From assembly GCA_023412975.1 (NCBI GenBank), contig JAEZRB010000078.1:1-15584 (forward strand): 15,584 nt of DNA, given 5' to 3'. Positions 1-7,454 of the stretch are shown piece by piece. The stretch is from Bacteroidota bacterium. Lineage in GTDB: Bacteria; Bacteroidota; Bacteroidia; Chitinophagales; Chitinophagaceae. The position numbers were made by a program, and so were the translations under genes. Positions within the stretch are counted from its first letter, which is position 1. Every line of letters begins with the position of its first letter. The notes below the pieces were generated by a model. That model saw only the letters and a program-made list of their open reading frames with translations. It ran no database searches and was not told where the DNA came from.

Positions 1-320
1 GCATTGGTTTTTTCACCATACTGGGTATCCAGAAAGGAATTGCTTTTGATTTTTCCATAGGTCTGTGCATCGCCCTGGGTACTATCACTGCCTGTTTTGG
101 CGGTATGATACGGGATATTGCGCTCAACCAGATCCCACATATTTTTCATAAAGAGATCTATGCCACCGCCTGTATCCTGGGTGGGATACTTTACTTTCTA
201 TTGCGAAAAACTTCGCTTGCCGATCCTGTGATCGACGGCATCTGCATTGCAGTGGTAGTACTCATTCGTTTGATCGCGGTGAGATATAATTTACGCCTGC
301 CAGGAGTGTATCGCTCATAG
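1..320 (+). CDS. TRIC/UPF0126 family membrane channel, C-terminal part
   Basis: This is the 3' end of a gene whose start lies left of the window; the open frame runs from base 3 to the TAG at 318-320. The visible part is almost wholly hydrophobic helices. It contains the family's hallmark glycine-rich turn and Arg-Asp pair (GGMIRD, about bases 102-119), followed by a NQIPHIF segment and a final helix ending RYNLRLPGVYRS. The family is known for the order GG-x-x-RD, then a 'P-h-h-F' stretch, then a C-terminal R-h-x-LP tail. It includes bacterial trimeric intracellular cation channel homologues, which sit in the inner membrane and conduct monovalent cations. The stop codon lies inside a small hairpin followed by a T-run. 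The family call is firm; the substrate is not visible here. Confidence 0.85.
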   Translation, partial: IGFFTILGIQKGIAFDFSIGLCIALGTITACFGGMIRDIALNQIPHIFHKEIYATACILGGILYFLLRKTSLADPVIDGICIAVVVLIRLIAVRYNLRLPGVYRS

Positions 321-338
321 CACTTCGCTATGGTTTTT
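316..338 (+). terminator. Small intrinsic terminator of the TRIC gene
   Basis: CATAGC (316-321) and GCTATG (327-332) form a perfect 6-bp stem around a 5-nt loop (ACTTC). The stem is followed at once by GTTTTT. The left arm overlaps the TAG stop codon, so the gene ends inside its own terminator. The stem is short, so termination may be leaky. Confidence 0.5.
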
Positions 339-384
339 CAATAATTAATATTATTATTGCCCGCATAATTTAATTTGTCCCGAT

Positions 385-2097
385 ATGAAAAATAGCTTAC
401 TGCTGGTTGCTGTTTTGATCAGTCTCTCCTGTATTGCACAAAAACCCCGCATCACCTGGGGCGATGAATTTAAACTCTACCGGGGAAGCACCGACCTGGA
501 AGTCATCCATGCCGATAAGACTGGTGTTTATCTCCAGGAAGGACATCTTGCGCTCAAAAGTTATTTTGTGATAGGCGCCACTTTGAGGACTTCTGCAACT
601 TTGATAAAGCTCGATAAGAACCTCGGCGAAATTTACCGCAATGATTTTAATAAAGAATTAAAAGGAAAAGAATTTGTACAGTTTTTCAATGTCCGGGAAA
701 AGCTTTATGTGTTTGCATCCGACTATGCAAAAAGGGAAAAAACACTCAGCATTTATGGAGCCGAAATAAACAGGAGCTCCGGTCAACTTTCGGGTGACTG
801 GACCTTTATCACGAGCTTTCAAAAGGATGAGAAAAAAGATGATATCAATTTCAGGTTCTCGCATAATGCCGACAGTACCAGGATGGTTGTTGTTAGCAGT
901 ATTGAGGGACGCGATAAAAACGAATATAAGATCCAGGAATTTGACCAGTCGCTCAAGGCAACGACCAAACCCGTGATCATCTCTAATGAATTTGACCCTA
1001 AGACATTTCAGCTTGAAGATGTGCTTTACACGGTCAACAAAAGAATCGTACTGGTGGGCAGGGTGTATGAATTCAGGGAAGGAAAGAAAAAGAAAGCCAA
1101 GTTCCTGGATTTTTCCAATTACAATATCAGGATGTATGATGAAAGAGGAAAAAAGGTAAACGAGGTCAATACCAACATCAATGGCCGATGGCTTGCCAGC
1201 ACCAAACTCGTACAGGAGAAAAATAAGGATATTGTGCTGGCGGCATTTTATAATAATGAAAAAAGGGGTAAATCAATTGATGGTATGCTGGTTCAACGGC
1301 TCCACCCGGAGACGGGAGAAGTGATTAGTACTAGTGAGAAGCAAATTAACCACTCATTATTGTCGACACAAGCGGAACAAACAGATGATGAAGATAGCGG
1401 TGAGAGCAAGCAGGAGAGAAAGGAAAGAGAAAGACTGGATAAAATAAAAGATGAAGGTGAAGCATTTTCAAAATATATGCGTTTCCGGAATATATTTTAT
1501 ACTGCCGATAACGGCCTGGTGGTTCTTGCTGAAAAATACCATCACTATATCTATACCACAGAAAGCTATACAGGCGGGACAAATGGGAGAGCCGGCACCT
1601 GGACAACTACCTACTATTCAGTCTACGAATGTGGCGACCTGCTGATGTGTAAGATCAATGAAAGCGGTGATATCAGCTGGCTCCAGGTGCAGCCGAAGTT
1701 GCAGCGCGAGGTAATTAAGACGAGAACTAACAGGCATTTCGGTTTTTCCGGATATTTTGATGCGGGGAACCGCCCTTTTTACGCGGGGTTTGGAGCTTTG
1801 CAGACTGGTGACGCCATCCAGGTTCTTTTTAACGACAACCCTAAAAATGCGGTTGTAACCCAGCCTGGTCAGAAAGTAAAAGATACCCGCAGGTTTAACA
1901 AATCAGATTGTTTTATTTTAACTGTAAACCTGTCGACCGGGAAAACCGAGCGCAAAATGTTTTTTAGTAATTCGAGCACACCCACGGCTATGCCAAGACT
2001 CGGTTCGGTGATCGGTGACGGAATGTATATTGTTGGTAAAGAAGACCGCCTGCTTGGCCGGTCAAAAATAGCTGTCGCGAAGATCTCTATGAAGTGA
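385..2097 (+). CDS. Secreted protein of unknown function, 570 aa
   Basis: I do not recognise a named family. The protein starts with a signal peptide (residues 1-19, hydrophobic LLLVAVLISL, ending SCIAQ), typical of Bacteroidota exported proteins; the Cys at 16 could alternatively be lipidated. The rest alternates short beta-rich segments with phrases such as LIKLDKNLGE, RLHPETGEV and CKINESGDISW. This resembles proteins that record values strand by strand, so a beta-propeller-like fold is an inference. Residues about 330-355 form a very charged Asp/Glu then Lys/Arg/Glu stretch, probably a surface loop or helix. The ATG at 385 is the only start that keeps the signal peptide, and no clear Shine-Dalgarno precedes it. 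It stands alone between a terminator and a long gap, so context gives no job. Periplasmic or outer-surface location is likely. Confidence 0.75.
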   Translation: MKNSLLLVAVLISLSCIAQKPRITWGDEFKLYRGSTDLEVIHADKTGVYLQEGHLALKSYFVIGATLRTSATLIKLDKNLGEIYRNDFNKELKGKEFVQFFNVREKLYVFASDYAKREKTLSIYGAEINRSSGQLSGDWTFITSFQKDEKKDDINFRFSHNADSTRMVVVSSIEGRDKNEYKIQEFDQSLKATTKPVIISNEFDPKTFQLEDVLYTVNKRIVLVGRVYEFREGKKKKAKFLDFSNYNIRMYDERGKKVNEVNTNINGRWLASTKLVQEKNKDIVLAAFYNNEKRGKSIDGMLVQRLHPETGEVISTSEKQINHSLLSTQAEQTDDEDSGESKQERKERERLDKIKDEGEAFSKYMRFRNIFYTADNGLVVLAEKYHHYIYTTESYTGGTNGRAGTWTTTYYSVYECGDLLMCKINESGDISWLQVQPKLQREVIKTRTNRHFGFSGYFDAGNRPFYAGFGALQTGDAIQVLFNDNPKNAVVTQPGQKVKDTRRFNKSDCFILTVNLSTGKTERKMFFSNSSTPTAMPRLGSVIGDGMYIVGKEDRLLGRSKIAVAKISMK

Positions 2098-2141
2098 TCC
2101 AGGGCGGCTCAGTTAATTTCACCTCAATAAGTCAACACTAT

Positions 2142-2261
2142 TTCCTGTACATCGCTGTGCTGAGATACAATCTACTCCTGCCGGCGATGTTCCCCACGAA
2201 CTATGAGACACTAGGTATTTTCGGTTGTGATTTCAATATTAAGCGTGAACTTAGTACTTAA
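2142..2261 (+). pseudogene. Possible remnant of a second TRIC channel tail
   Basis: In the frame starting at 2142 the bases translate to FLYIAVLRYNLLLPAMF and remain open to a TAA at 2259-2261. This resembles the tail of the channel gene at the left edge (LIAVRYNLRLPGVY, 270-311), with one extra Leu codon. Over the codons I-A-V and R-Y-N-L-x-L-P the two DNA stretches agree at 25 of 30 bases, and four of the five changes are synonymous (GCG/GCT, TAT/TAC, TTA/CTA, CCA/CCG). That pattern suggests descent from a coding copy rather than chance. No start codon or upstream part of the gene is seen. The match is short, so the call is tentative. Confidence 0.4.
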
Positions 2262-2282
2262 TACTAATAAAAAATCATAAGT

Positions 2283-2759
2283 ATGAAACAGGTATTGCTA
2301 TTGGTTTCCCTGGTGGCTTGTGTTACGTTATCGTGTTCATCACAAAGCAAAACGGCTCCGGGGCATAACGACAGTACGGTAAAACAGGAAATAATCAGTC
2401 TCTCAAAAGCTAAATGGCAGTGGATGGCAGAGAAGAACGTCGATAAATTATCGGTACTTTTTCATGATAAGTCAAAGTTTGTTCACATGAGCGGAACCTG
2501 GAAAAAGGCTGAGGAGCTGGAGATCATCAAAGCTGGAACTATCTGGTATAAAAAAGCGGATGTCCACGATACCGCGGTAGAGATAGTTGGTGACAATGCT
2601 TTTGTCTGGAACCGCATTACACTAACGGCCGTGGTAGGCGGTAATGAAGTCGTGAACCAGTTCACAGTGACCGAGGTCTATAAAAAAGAAGCCAGCGACT
2701 GGAAGTTGCTGGTACTGACCTTTAGCAGTGTGCGGGATACGCACAAGATCGTACATTAA
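2283..2759 (+). CDS. DUF4440 / NTF2-like lipoprotein
   Basis: The 158-aa protein begins with a signal sequence ending TLSC, with Cys18 the likely lipidated residue. From about residue 34 it follows the SnoaL/NTF2-like DUF4440 pattern: a long first helix (VKQEIISLSKAKWQWMAEKNVDKL), then 'LFHDKSKFVHMSG', then alternating strands (AVEIVGDNAFVWNRI, VVNQFTVTEVYKK) and a final W-K-L-L strand. Such domains form a cone-shaped pocket; some members are enzymes, and many, like this one, have no known substrate. No catalytic set can be assigned. Just upstream is an A/T-rich 6-bp inverted repeat (TTAGTA at 2251-2256, TACTAA at 2262-2267), which could be an operator. The gene appears to be a single transcription unit. 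Confidence 0.8.
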   Translation: MKQVLLLVSLVACVTLSCSSQSKTAPGHNDSTVKQEIISLSKAKWQWMAEKNVDKLSVLFHDKSKFVHMSGTWKKAEELEIIKAGTIWYKKADVHDTAVEIVGDNAFVWNRITLTAVVGGNEVVNQFTVTEVYKKEASDWKLLVLTFSSVRDTHKIVH

Positions 2760-2885
2760 TCACTCCTTATATTACAAAGCATTGGACTGATTTTCCGACT
2801 TGAAGGCAAAGGTGCGTCACCTCACAATAGGTTCGTAACTTTAATACGGGTGGTAGCATTAGCTTTTTAAATAATATATTTTAAG

Positions 2886-3068
2886 ATGACACGTCAGGTT
2901 TCTTTCATTAACAGACGATCATTCCTTAAATCATCGGCGCTTGCCGGAGGTGGACTATTGATAAGTTTTGGCTGGTTGTCGGCATTTGAAGGTGCCGGAG
3001 AAACTGGTGCCGCCGTACAAGGATTGAAAAAGGCGCCTATGCCCCCACTTCGAAATAGCATTTGCTAG
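2886..3068 (+). pseudogene. N-terminal scrap of a Tat-exported molybdopterin oxidoreductase
   Basis: The open frame gives 60 residues that start with a Tat signal, NRRSFLKSSALAGGGLLISF (residues 9-28). This closely follows the N-termini of Bacteroidota xanthine-dehydrogenase-family molybdopterin-binding subunits (isoquinoline 1-oxidoreductase beta-like), which are normally over 700 residues. Here the reading stops after about 60. The last residues, APMPPLRNSIC, resemble the P-P-L-x-N-A-I-x tail near the C-terminus of the same family. Out-of-frame codons just after the stop read MPILK, which is also tail-like. The simplest inference is one large internal deletion plus a frameshift, leaving both ends of a once complete gene. 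No catalytic domain remains. A functional exported peptide cannot be excluded but is unlikely. Confidence 0.65.
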
Positions 3069-3115
3069 TAGTATTATTGATGTGACGGGAATATGCCGAT
3101 TTTAAAGTTTAGGGA

Positions 3116-3505
3116 ATGAGAAATTTACTTTACGTCATTTTATTTATCGTTACCATTTTTTTTATTTCCTGTTATGGTGAAGCTAGTTCTTCAGGCCCGA
3201 AAATGGTCAGGCTGGCGAGAATTGTGGTGGACTCTGCTCAACTAGAAAACTATAAGATACTTCTGAAAGAAGGAATCGAAGCATCCATTAAATCGGAACC
3301 TGGTGTGTTGACACTATATGCAGTTTTTGAGAAAGACAGACCAGCCCATGTTACGATCCTTGAAATATATGCTGACAGGACAGCGTACGAGTCGCATATA
3401 AAAACACCACATTTTCTCAAGTATAAGAATGAAACTCTTTCGATGGTGAAAGAACTTGAACTGATTGAATCTGACCCACTGATTCCAGGGTTAAAGATCA
3501 AATAG
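3116..3505 (+). CDS. Putative quinol monooxygenase (ABM domain) lipoprotein
   Basis: The 129-aa protein has a signal sequence (residues 1-18) and Cys19 as a probable lipidation site, then one antibiotic-biosynthesis-monooxygenase (ABM, YgiN-like) domain from about residue 30 to 118. Family-typical segments are VRLARIVVDSAQLENYK, EPGVLTLYAV (61-70), EIYADRTAYESHIKTPHF (83-100) and the closing PLIPGLKIK. These small ferredoxin-like dimers oxidise quinols or related compounds without a metal or tightly bound cofactor; the real substrate of this branch is unknown. It lies 43 bases upstream of the interrupted glyoxalase gene, on the same strand, and the two may have been co-transcribed. AGGGA just before the ATG is a weak ribosome site. 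The domain shows no damage, unlike both neighbours. Confidence 0.85.
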   Translation: MRNLLYVILFIVTIFFISCYGEASSSGPKMVRLARIVVDSAQLENYKILLKEGIEASIKSEPGVLTLYAVFEKDRPAHVTILEIYADRTAYESHIKTPHFLKYKNETLSMVKELELIESDPLIPGLKIK

Positions 3506-3548
3506 CTCCTAGCTGTAATTTTGATCACATTAATTGAAAATTATCATC

Positions 3549-4484
3549 ATGGAAAACAGAGTCCTTGGATTACACCACATTACTGCGATCGCCAACAACG
3601 CCAAACGCAATTTTGAGTTTTATACAAAAGTGTTGGGCCTGAGAATGGTGAAGAAGACCGTAAACTTCGACGATCCGGGCACATACCATTTTTATTTTGG
3701 TGATGAGACGGGTACACCCGGAACCATACTCACTTTTTTCCCCTGGGAAGGAATAGGTAAGGGGAGTACCGGTTATGGCATGGCCACGGAGATCGGGTAT
3801 TCCGTACCTGCCGGCAGTCTTGCTTACTGGTCCGACAGGTAAAAAAAGTATAATGTCAGCCACCAGGAAGTGAAGGAACAATTTGGTGAGCAATACCTTG
3901 CTTTTACGGATCCCGACGGGTTGAACCTGAGGATGATCGTTGCCGCCAGCGAAGACAATCGCAAACCCTGGGTGACCGATGAGATAAAGGCTGACACGGC
4001 ATTACGTGGATTTCATAGTGTCACGCTTACCCTGAAGGAACGCGGCGCTACGGAAGAGATACTCACGGATGTGTTGGGTTATAAATTTGAAAAACAGGAG
4101 GGAAATTTATTCCGATACAAAACCGACGCGATCGACAATGCCGCTATTGTAGACATACTGGAAGACCCCGGTGCCCCACGTGGTCATAACGCAGCCGGTA
4201 CCAATCACCATATCGCATTCCGGGTAAAAAATGATGATGTACTGATGGAATACCGGGAAAAGGTTTTAAGCAAAGGTTTAAACATCACGCCCAAGATCGA
4301 CCGTGATTATTTCTTTTCGCTTTATTTCCGCGAACCGGGTGGTGTTTTATTTGAACTGGCTACCGATAACCCCGGGTTTACCAGGGATGAGCCACTTGAT
4401 AAACTGGGCACGCAATTGAAATTACCGGCACGTTACGAACCTGCCCGTGCGCAGATTGAAAGATCCCTGCCTTCTTTGGACTAG
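3549..4484 (+). pseudogene. Ring-cleaving dioxygenase / glyoxalase-fold protein, interrupted by an in-frame TAA
   Basis: Read through one stop, this is a complete 311-codon member of the vicinal-oxygen-chelate family (MhqO-like ring-cleaving dioxygenases, usually 310-320 residues). Two glyoxalase modules are present. The first has GLHHITAIA (H9/H10), and the second has FHSVTLTL (H156), NHHIAF (H220/H221) and FELATDNPGF (E269). These supply the His-His-Glu metal set expected of the family. The lesion is a TAA at 3840-3842, exactly where relatives have a Leu in 'R-L-x-K-Y-N-V'; the frame is the same on both sides. A single T-to-A change from TTA explains it. The ATG at 3549 is chosen over a TTG at 3534 because the family motif begins six residues later. 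The rest is undamaged, so the mutation is recent, a sequencing error, or suppressed. The first part alone lacks most of the metal site. Confidence 0.85.
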
Positions 4485-4491
4485 TATTTAA

Positions 4492-4605
4492 GCTGCGAGC
4501 CGCGAGCCGTGAGCTGCGAGCCATGAGGCTCTAGGCCTCAAATTTCGTGTTCAACCGACCGATCTCGAAGCTCATCGCTCGAAGCTCGTAGCTCGTAGCT
4601 CGTAG
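4492..4605. repeat. Inverted array of 7-bp units forming a long stem
   Basis: Five consecutive 7-mers of the type GC(T/C)GCGA occupy 4492-4526. Six 7-mers of the type AGCTCGT occupy 4562-4603, and three of these are identical. The two blocks are reverse complements of each other. Without gaps, 4493-4527 pairs with 4571-4605 at 27 Watson-Crick plus 4 G-U positions out of 35. The 43-nt loop holds a further perfect 6-bp hairpin (TGAGGC at 4524-4529, overlapping the arm, with GCCTCA at 4535-4540). The array lies 7 bases past the glyoxalase stop and 59 before the sugar operon. It could terminate or shield transcripts, or be a REP-like element. No T-run follows. Confidence 0.85.
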
Positions 4606-4664
4606 AAATCTGCGGTTAATTTGTGATAGTATAGTATTTTTAAAAGAAATAGGCGGATAAACAC

Positions 4665-6020
4665 ATGATACAAAGATTGCTGCTCCCTGGATTTTTTCTT
4701 TTGATATTTATTGCTACGAATGCGCAGACTGGTGATGGATGGCAAAATCTATTTAATGGCAAAGACCTGCAGGGATGGAAACAACTGAATGGCCAGGCGA
4801 AATATGAAGTAAAGAATGGTGAGATAGTCGGAACGACTGTACCCAATGAACCAAATTCATTTCTTGCGACCGAACAGGAATATGGGAACTTTATTCTGGA
4901 ACTGGAATTATTTGTCGATACCTCGCTCAATTCAGGCATACAGATCAGGAGCCTTAGCAAACCCGATTACCAGGATGGCCGGGTACATGGTTACCAGGTA
5001 GAGATCGATCCTTCGAAACGCGCCTGGAGCGGTGGCCTGTACGATGAAGCCCGGCGTGGCTGGCTTTATACGCTCGAACTGAACCCGGCTGCGAAAAAAG
5101 CGTTTAAGAATTTTCAATGGAATAAGTATCGCATTGAATGTATCGGTCATACCATACGCACCTGGGTGAATGGTGTGCCCGCCGCGCATGTACTCGATGC
5201 TGAAACAGCCAGTGGCTTTATCGCCCTCCAGGTGCACAGCGTAAACGAAAAAAGAAAGGAAGGTAAAAAAATAAGATGGCGTAATATCCGCATTCGCACC
5301 GAAAACCTCAATGCGACCCCCTACGATAATATTTTTGTGGTCAACCTGGTTCCCAACCTCCTTTCATCGCAGGAAGCAAAGAACGGGTATAGACTGCTTT
5401 GGGATGGCAAGACCACAAAGGGTTGGAGAGGTGCTTATAAGGAAAATTTTCCCGAAAAGGGCTGGAGCATGAGTAATGGTGTACTGACAGTTGAGAAAGC
5501 TGATGGAGGAGAATCTGTCAATGGCGGCGATATCGTTACAGAAAAAAAATACAGCGCTTTCGAATTGAAATTTGATTTCAAGCTCACCGAAGGCGCTAAT
5601 AGCGGCATCAAGTATTTTATTACCGAATCGGAAAATAACCAGGGCTCGGCCATTGGCCTGGAATACCAGTTGCTCGATGACGAGAAACATCCTGACGCGA
5701 AGATGGGTATCAACGGCAACCGCACGCTTGCTTCCCTGTACGACCTGATAAGTTCAGATAAAAACCCGGCGGCCCGCAAAAAGATCGGTGATTGGAACCA
5801 GGGAATGATCCGCGTCTATCCCAATAATAAAGTGGAACATTGGCTGAATGGCTATAAAGTGGTGGAATATACCCGCGGCTCAAAGGAATATCACGCATTA
5901 GTGGCCATCAGCAAGTATAAGATCTGGGAAGGGTTTGGCATGGCCAAAGAAGGACGAATATTACTGCAGGATCACGGTGATAAAGTGATGTTCAGAAGCA
6001 TTAAAATAAAAGAGCTGTAA
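4665..6020 (+). CDS. Double-domain DUF1080 (3-keto-disaccharide hydrolase family) secreted protein
   Basis: A signal peptide (residues 1-20, ending ATNA-Q) is followed by two copies of the DUF1080/PF06439 jelly-roll domain, at about residues 25-211 and 241-451. The copies line up motif by motif: NLFNGKDLQGW with LLWDGKTTKGW; NSGIQIR (89-95) with NSGIKYF (312-318); GYQVEID with GLEYQLLDD; LYD (125-127) with LYD (358-360); and W-N-x-x-x-I/V with a following W-V/L-N-G. Single-domain members are usually 200-260 aa, so this is a tandem duplication or fusion. The family acts on 3-keto-glycosides, cleaving the glycosidic bond after a partner dehydrogenase has made the ketone. That partner is probably the next gene, 67 bases downstream. 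Periplasmic location is inferred from the signal. Which domain keeps catalysis, and which only binds sugar, cannot be told here. Confidence 0.88.
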   Translation: MIQRLLLPGFFLLIFIATNAQTGDGWQNLFNGKDLQGWKQLNGQAKYEVKNGEIVGTTVPNEPNSFLATEQEYGNFILELELFVDTSLNSGIQIRSLSKPDYQDGRVHGYQVEIDPSKRAWSGGLYDEARRGWLYTLELNPAAKKAFKNFQWNKYRIECIGHTIRTWVNGVPAAHVLDAETASGFIALQVHSVNEKRKEGKKIRWRNIRIRTENLNATPYDNIFVVNLVPNLLSSQEAKNGYRLLWDGKTTKGWRGAYKENFPEKGWSMSNGVLTVEKADGGESVNGGDIVTEKKYSAFELKFDFKLTEGANSGIKYFITESENNQGSAIGLEYQLLDDEKHPDAKMGINGNRTLASLYDLISSDKNPAARKKIGDWNQGMIRVYPNNKVEHWLNGYKVVEYTRGSKEYHALVAISKYKIWEGFGMAKEGRILLQDHGDKVMFRSIKIKEL

Positions 6021-6039
6021 AGTCAGTCAAGTTAATATT

Positions 6040-6060
6040 CGGGTTGCCTGGATCAGCCCG
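6040..6060 (+). promoter_or_regulatory. Intercistronic hairpin between DUF1080 and oxidoreductase genes
   Basis: CGGGTTG (6040-6046) and CAGCCCG (6054-6060) can pair over 7 positions, one of them G-U, around a 7-nt loop. No T-run follows, so this is not a standard terminator. It could protect or process the operon mRNA and set different levels for the two genes. The structure is seen in the sequence; the role is inferred. Confidence 0.3.
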
Positions 6061-6087
6061 GACAATTTTCAATTAAAAAAGAACACA

Positions 6088-7446
6088 ATGCCAGTTACTC
6101 GCAGAAAATTTATCGGGCAGTCGGCTAAAGCCTCTGCTGCCCTGTATGCGGCCATGGTCGGCATCAGCGCAAAAAGTTATGGAAACATCCTCGGTGCCAA
6201 CGACCGTGTAAGGGTTGGCGCTGTTGGTTTCTCGGATCGCTTTCGCCATTCCCTGTTCCCATCATTCCTTGATCATTACAAGGAATTGAACTTTGACCTG
6301 GTAGCTGTAAGCGATCTCTGGAAACTACGCCGCGAGGAAGGCCAGGCTTTTTTGAAAGAGAAGTTGGGGCACGATGTACAGGCCTGTGTAAATAACGATG
6401 AATTGTATAAGATCAAAGACCTGGATGCCGTGATCATCAGCACCGCGGATTTTCAGCATGCTTTGCATACGATAGAAGCCGTGAAGAATAACAAGGATGT
6501 ATATGTAGAGAAGCCTTTTGCGGAAACCATGGAAGACAATCGTGCTGCCCTGAAAGCTGTGAAAGCTACCGACCGTATTATCCAGGTGGGTTCGCAAAGA
6601 AGAAGCGGTGGGAATTACAAAGCCGCCGAAGAGTTTATTAAATCCGGCAAATTTGGAGATATCACGATGGTGGAACTAAGCTGGAATGTAAACCAACCCG
6701 GTCGCTGGAGAAGACCCGCACTGGTGGCGCAGTGTAGAAAAGAAGATACTGACTGGAAACGTTACCTGATGAACCGCCCATTTGAAGAATGGGATCCCAG
6801 GAAATACCTGGAGTATCGTTTGTTTTGGCCCTATTCTTCAGGTATGCCGGGTCAGTGGATGAGTCACCAGATCGATACCGTTCATTGGTTTACCGGGCTC
6901 CAGCACCCGCGCAGTGTAGTGGCCAACGGTGGCATTTATATGTGGAAAGATGGTCGCCGCAACTGGGATACCACTACGGCGGTATTTGACTATGGCCCGG
7001 AAAACGATCCTGCAAAAGGATTCCAGGTTGTATTTACCTCGCGTATGCACAATGGGGATGAACGGCCTGCGGAAATATATTATTCCAATGGTGGGGAACT
7101 GAATTTAAATACCAATATGATCTCCCCCACAGGTGGCCTGGAAGAAAATCATGCGAAAGCGATGAACATGAAGCCAAACCTATTGCCGAAAATGAAACTG
7201 ACCGATAACACCGAAAAAGTCGTGGCATCAGCCAACACGGGCAGTGACCGTCTTACCAGTAGTCATATGCGGAATTTTATGGAATGCGTACGTAGCCGAA
7301 AGCAGACCAATGCGCCGGTAGAAGCGGGTTATACCCACTCGATCGCAACAATTATGACCAACGCGGCAGCTAGAACGGGCATGAAAGTAACATTTGACGA
7401 AGCAAAGCAGGAAGTGATGGCTGGTGGGAAACCTTTTAAATACTGA
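6088..7446 (+). CDS. Tat-exported Gfo/Idh/MocA family sugar oxidoreductase
   Basis: The 452-aa protein begins with a Tat signal (TRRKFIG at residues 4-10, then an Ala-rich hydrophobic stretch to about 32). The Rossmann NAD(P) fold follows: VRVGAVGFSDRF (41-52), a variant of G-x-G-x-x-G, DAVIISTADFQHA (113-125) and the family EKP motif (141-143, YVEKPFAETMEDN). The C-terminal substrate domain contains GQWMSHQIDTVHWF (255-268), matching the family H-x-x-x-D catalytic pattern near H260 and H266. Members oxidise sugar hydroxyls, often at C3. Tat export means folding in the cytoplasm with NAD already bound, as in periplasmic glucose-fructose oxidoreductase. It is flanked by DUF1080 and DUF6807 genes, 67 and 8 bases away, which supports a 3-keto-sugar pathway. 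The sugar itself is unknown. Confidence 0.9.
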   Translation: MPVTRRKFIGQSAKASAALYAAMVGISAKSYGNILGANDRVRVGAVGFSDRFRHSLFPSFLDHYKELNFDLVAVSDLWKLRREEGQAFLKEKLGHDVQACVNNDELYKIKDLDAVIISTADFQHALHTIEAVKNNKDVYVEKPFAETMEDNRAALKAVKATDRIIQVGSQRRSGGNYKAAEEFIKSGKFGDITMVELSWNVNQPGRWRRPALVAQCRKEDTDWKRYLMNRPFEEWDPRKYLEYRLFWPYSSGMPGQWMSHQIDTVHWFTGLQHPRSVVANGGIYMWKDGRRNWDTTTAVFDYGPENDPAKGFQVVFTSRMHNGDERPAEIYYSNGGELNLNTNMISPTGGLEENHAKAMNMKPNLLPKMKLTDNTEKVVASANTGSDRLTSSHMRNFMECVRSRKQTNAPVEAGYTHSIATIMTNAAARTGMKVTFDEAKQEVMAGGKPFKY

Positions 7447-7454
7447 TCCGGTTT

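Noticed and set aside
2251..2267. Terminator formed by TTAGTA/TACTAA
   Set aside because: The stem is six A/T-rich pairs, followed by A bases rather than T on the plus strand; at most a possible operator.
3840..3850. Programmed frameshift at the A-run in the glyoxalase gene
   Set aside because: The frame is the same before and after the stop, so a single slip would destroy rather than restore it.
4492..4605. CRISPR-like reading of the repeats
   Set aside because: Units are 7 bases with no spacers and the two blocks are inverted, so this is not a CRISPR array.
5364..5779. Long minus-strand open frames inside the DUF1080 gene
   Set aside because: They are antisense shadows of a well-supported coding sequence and show no family motifs.
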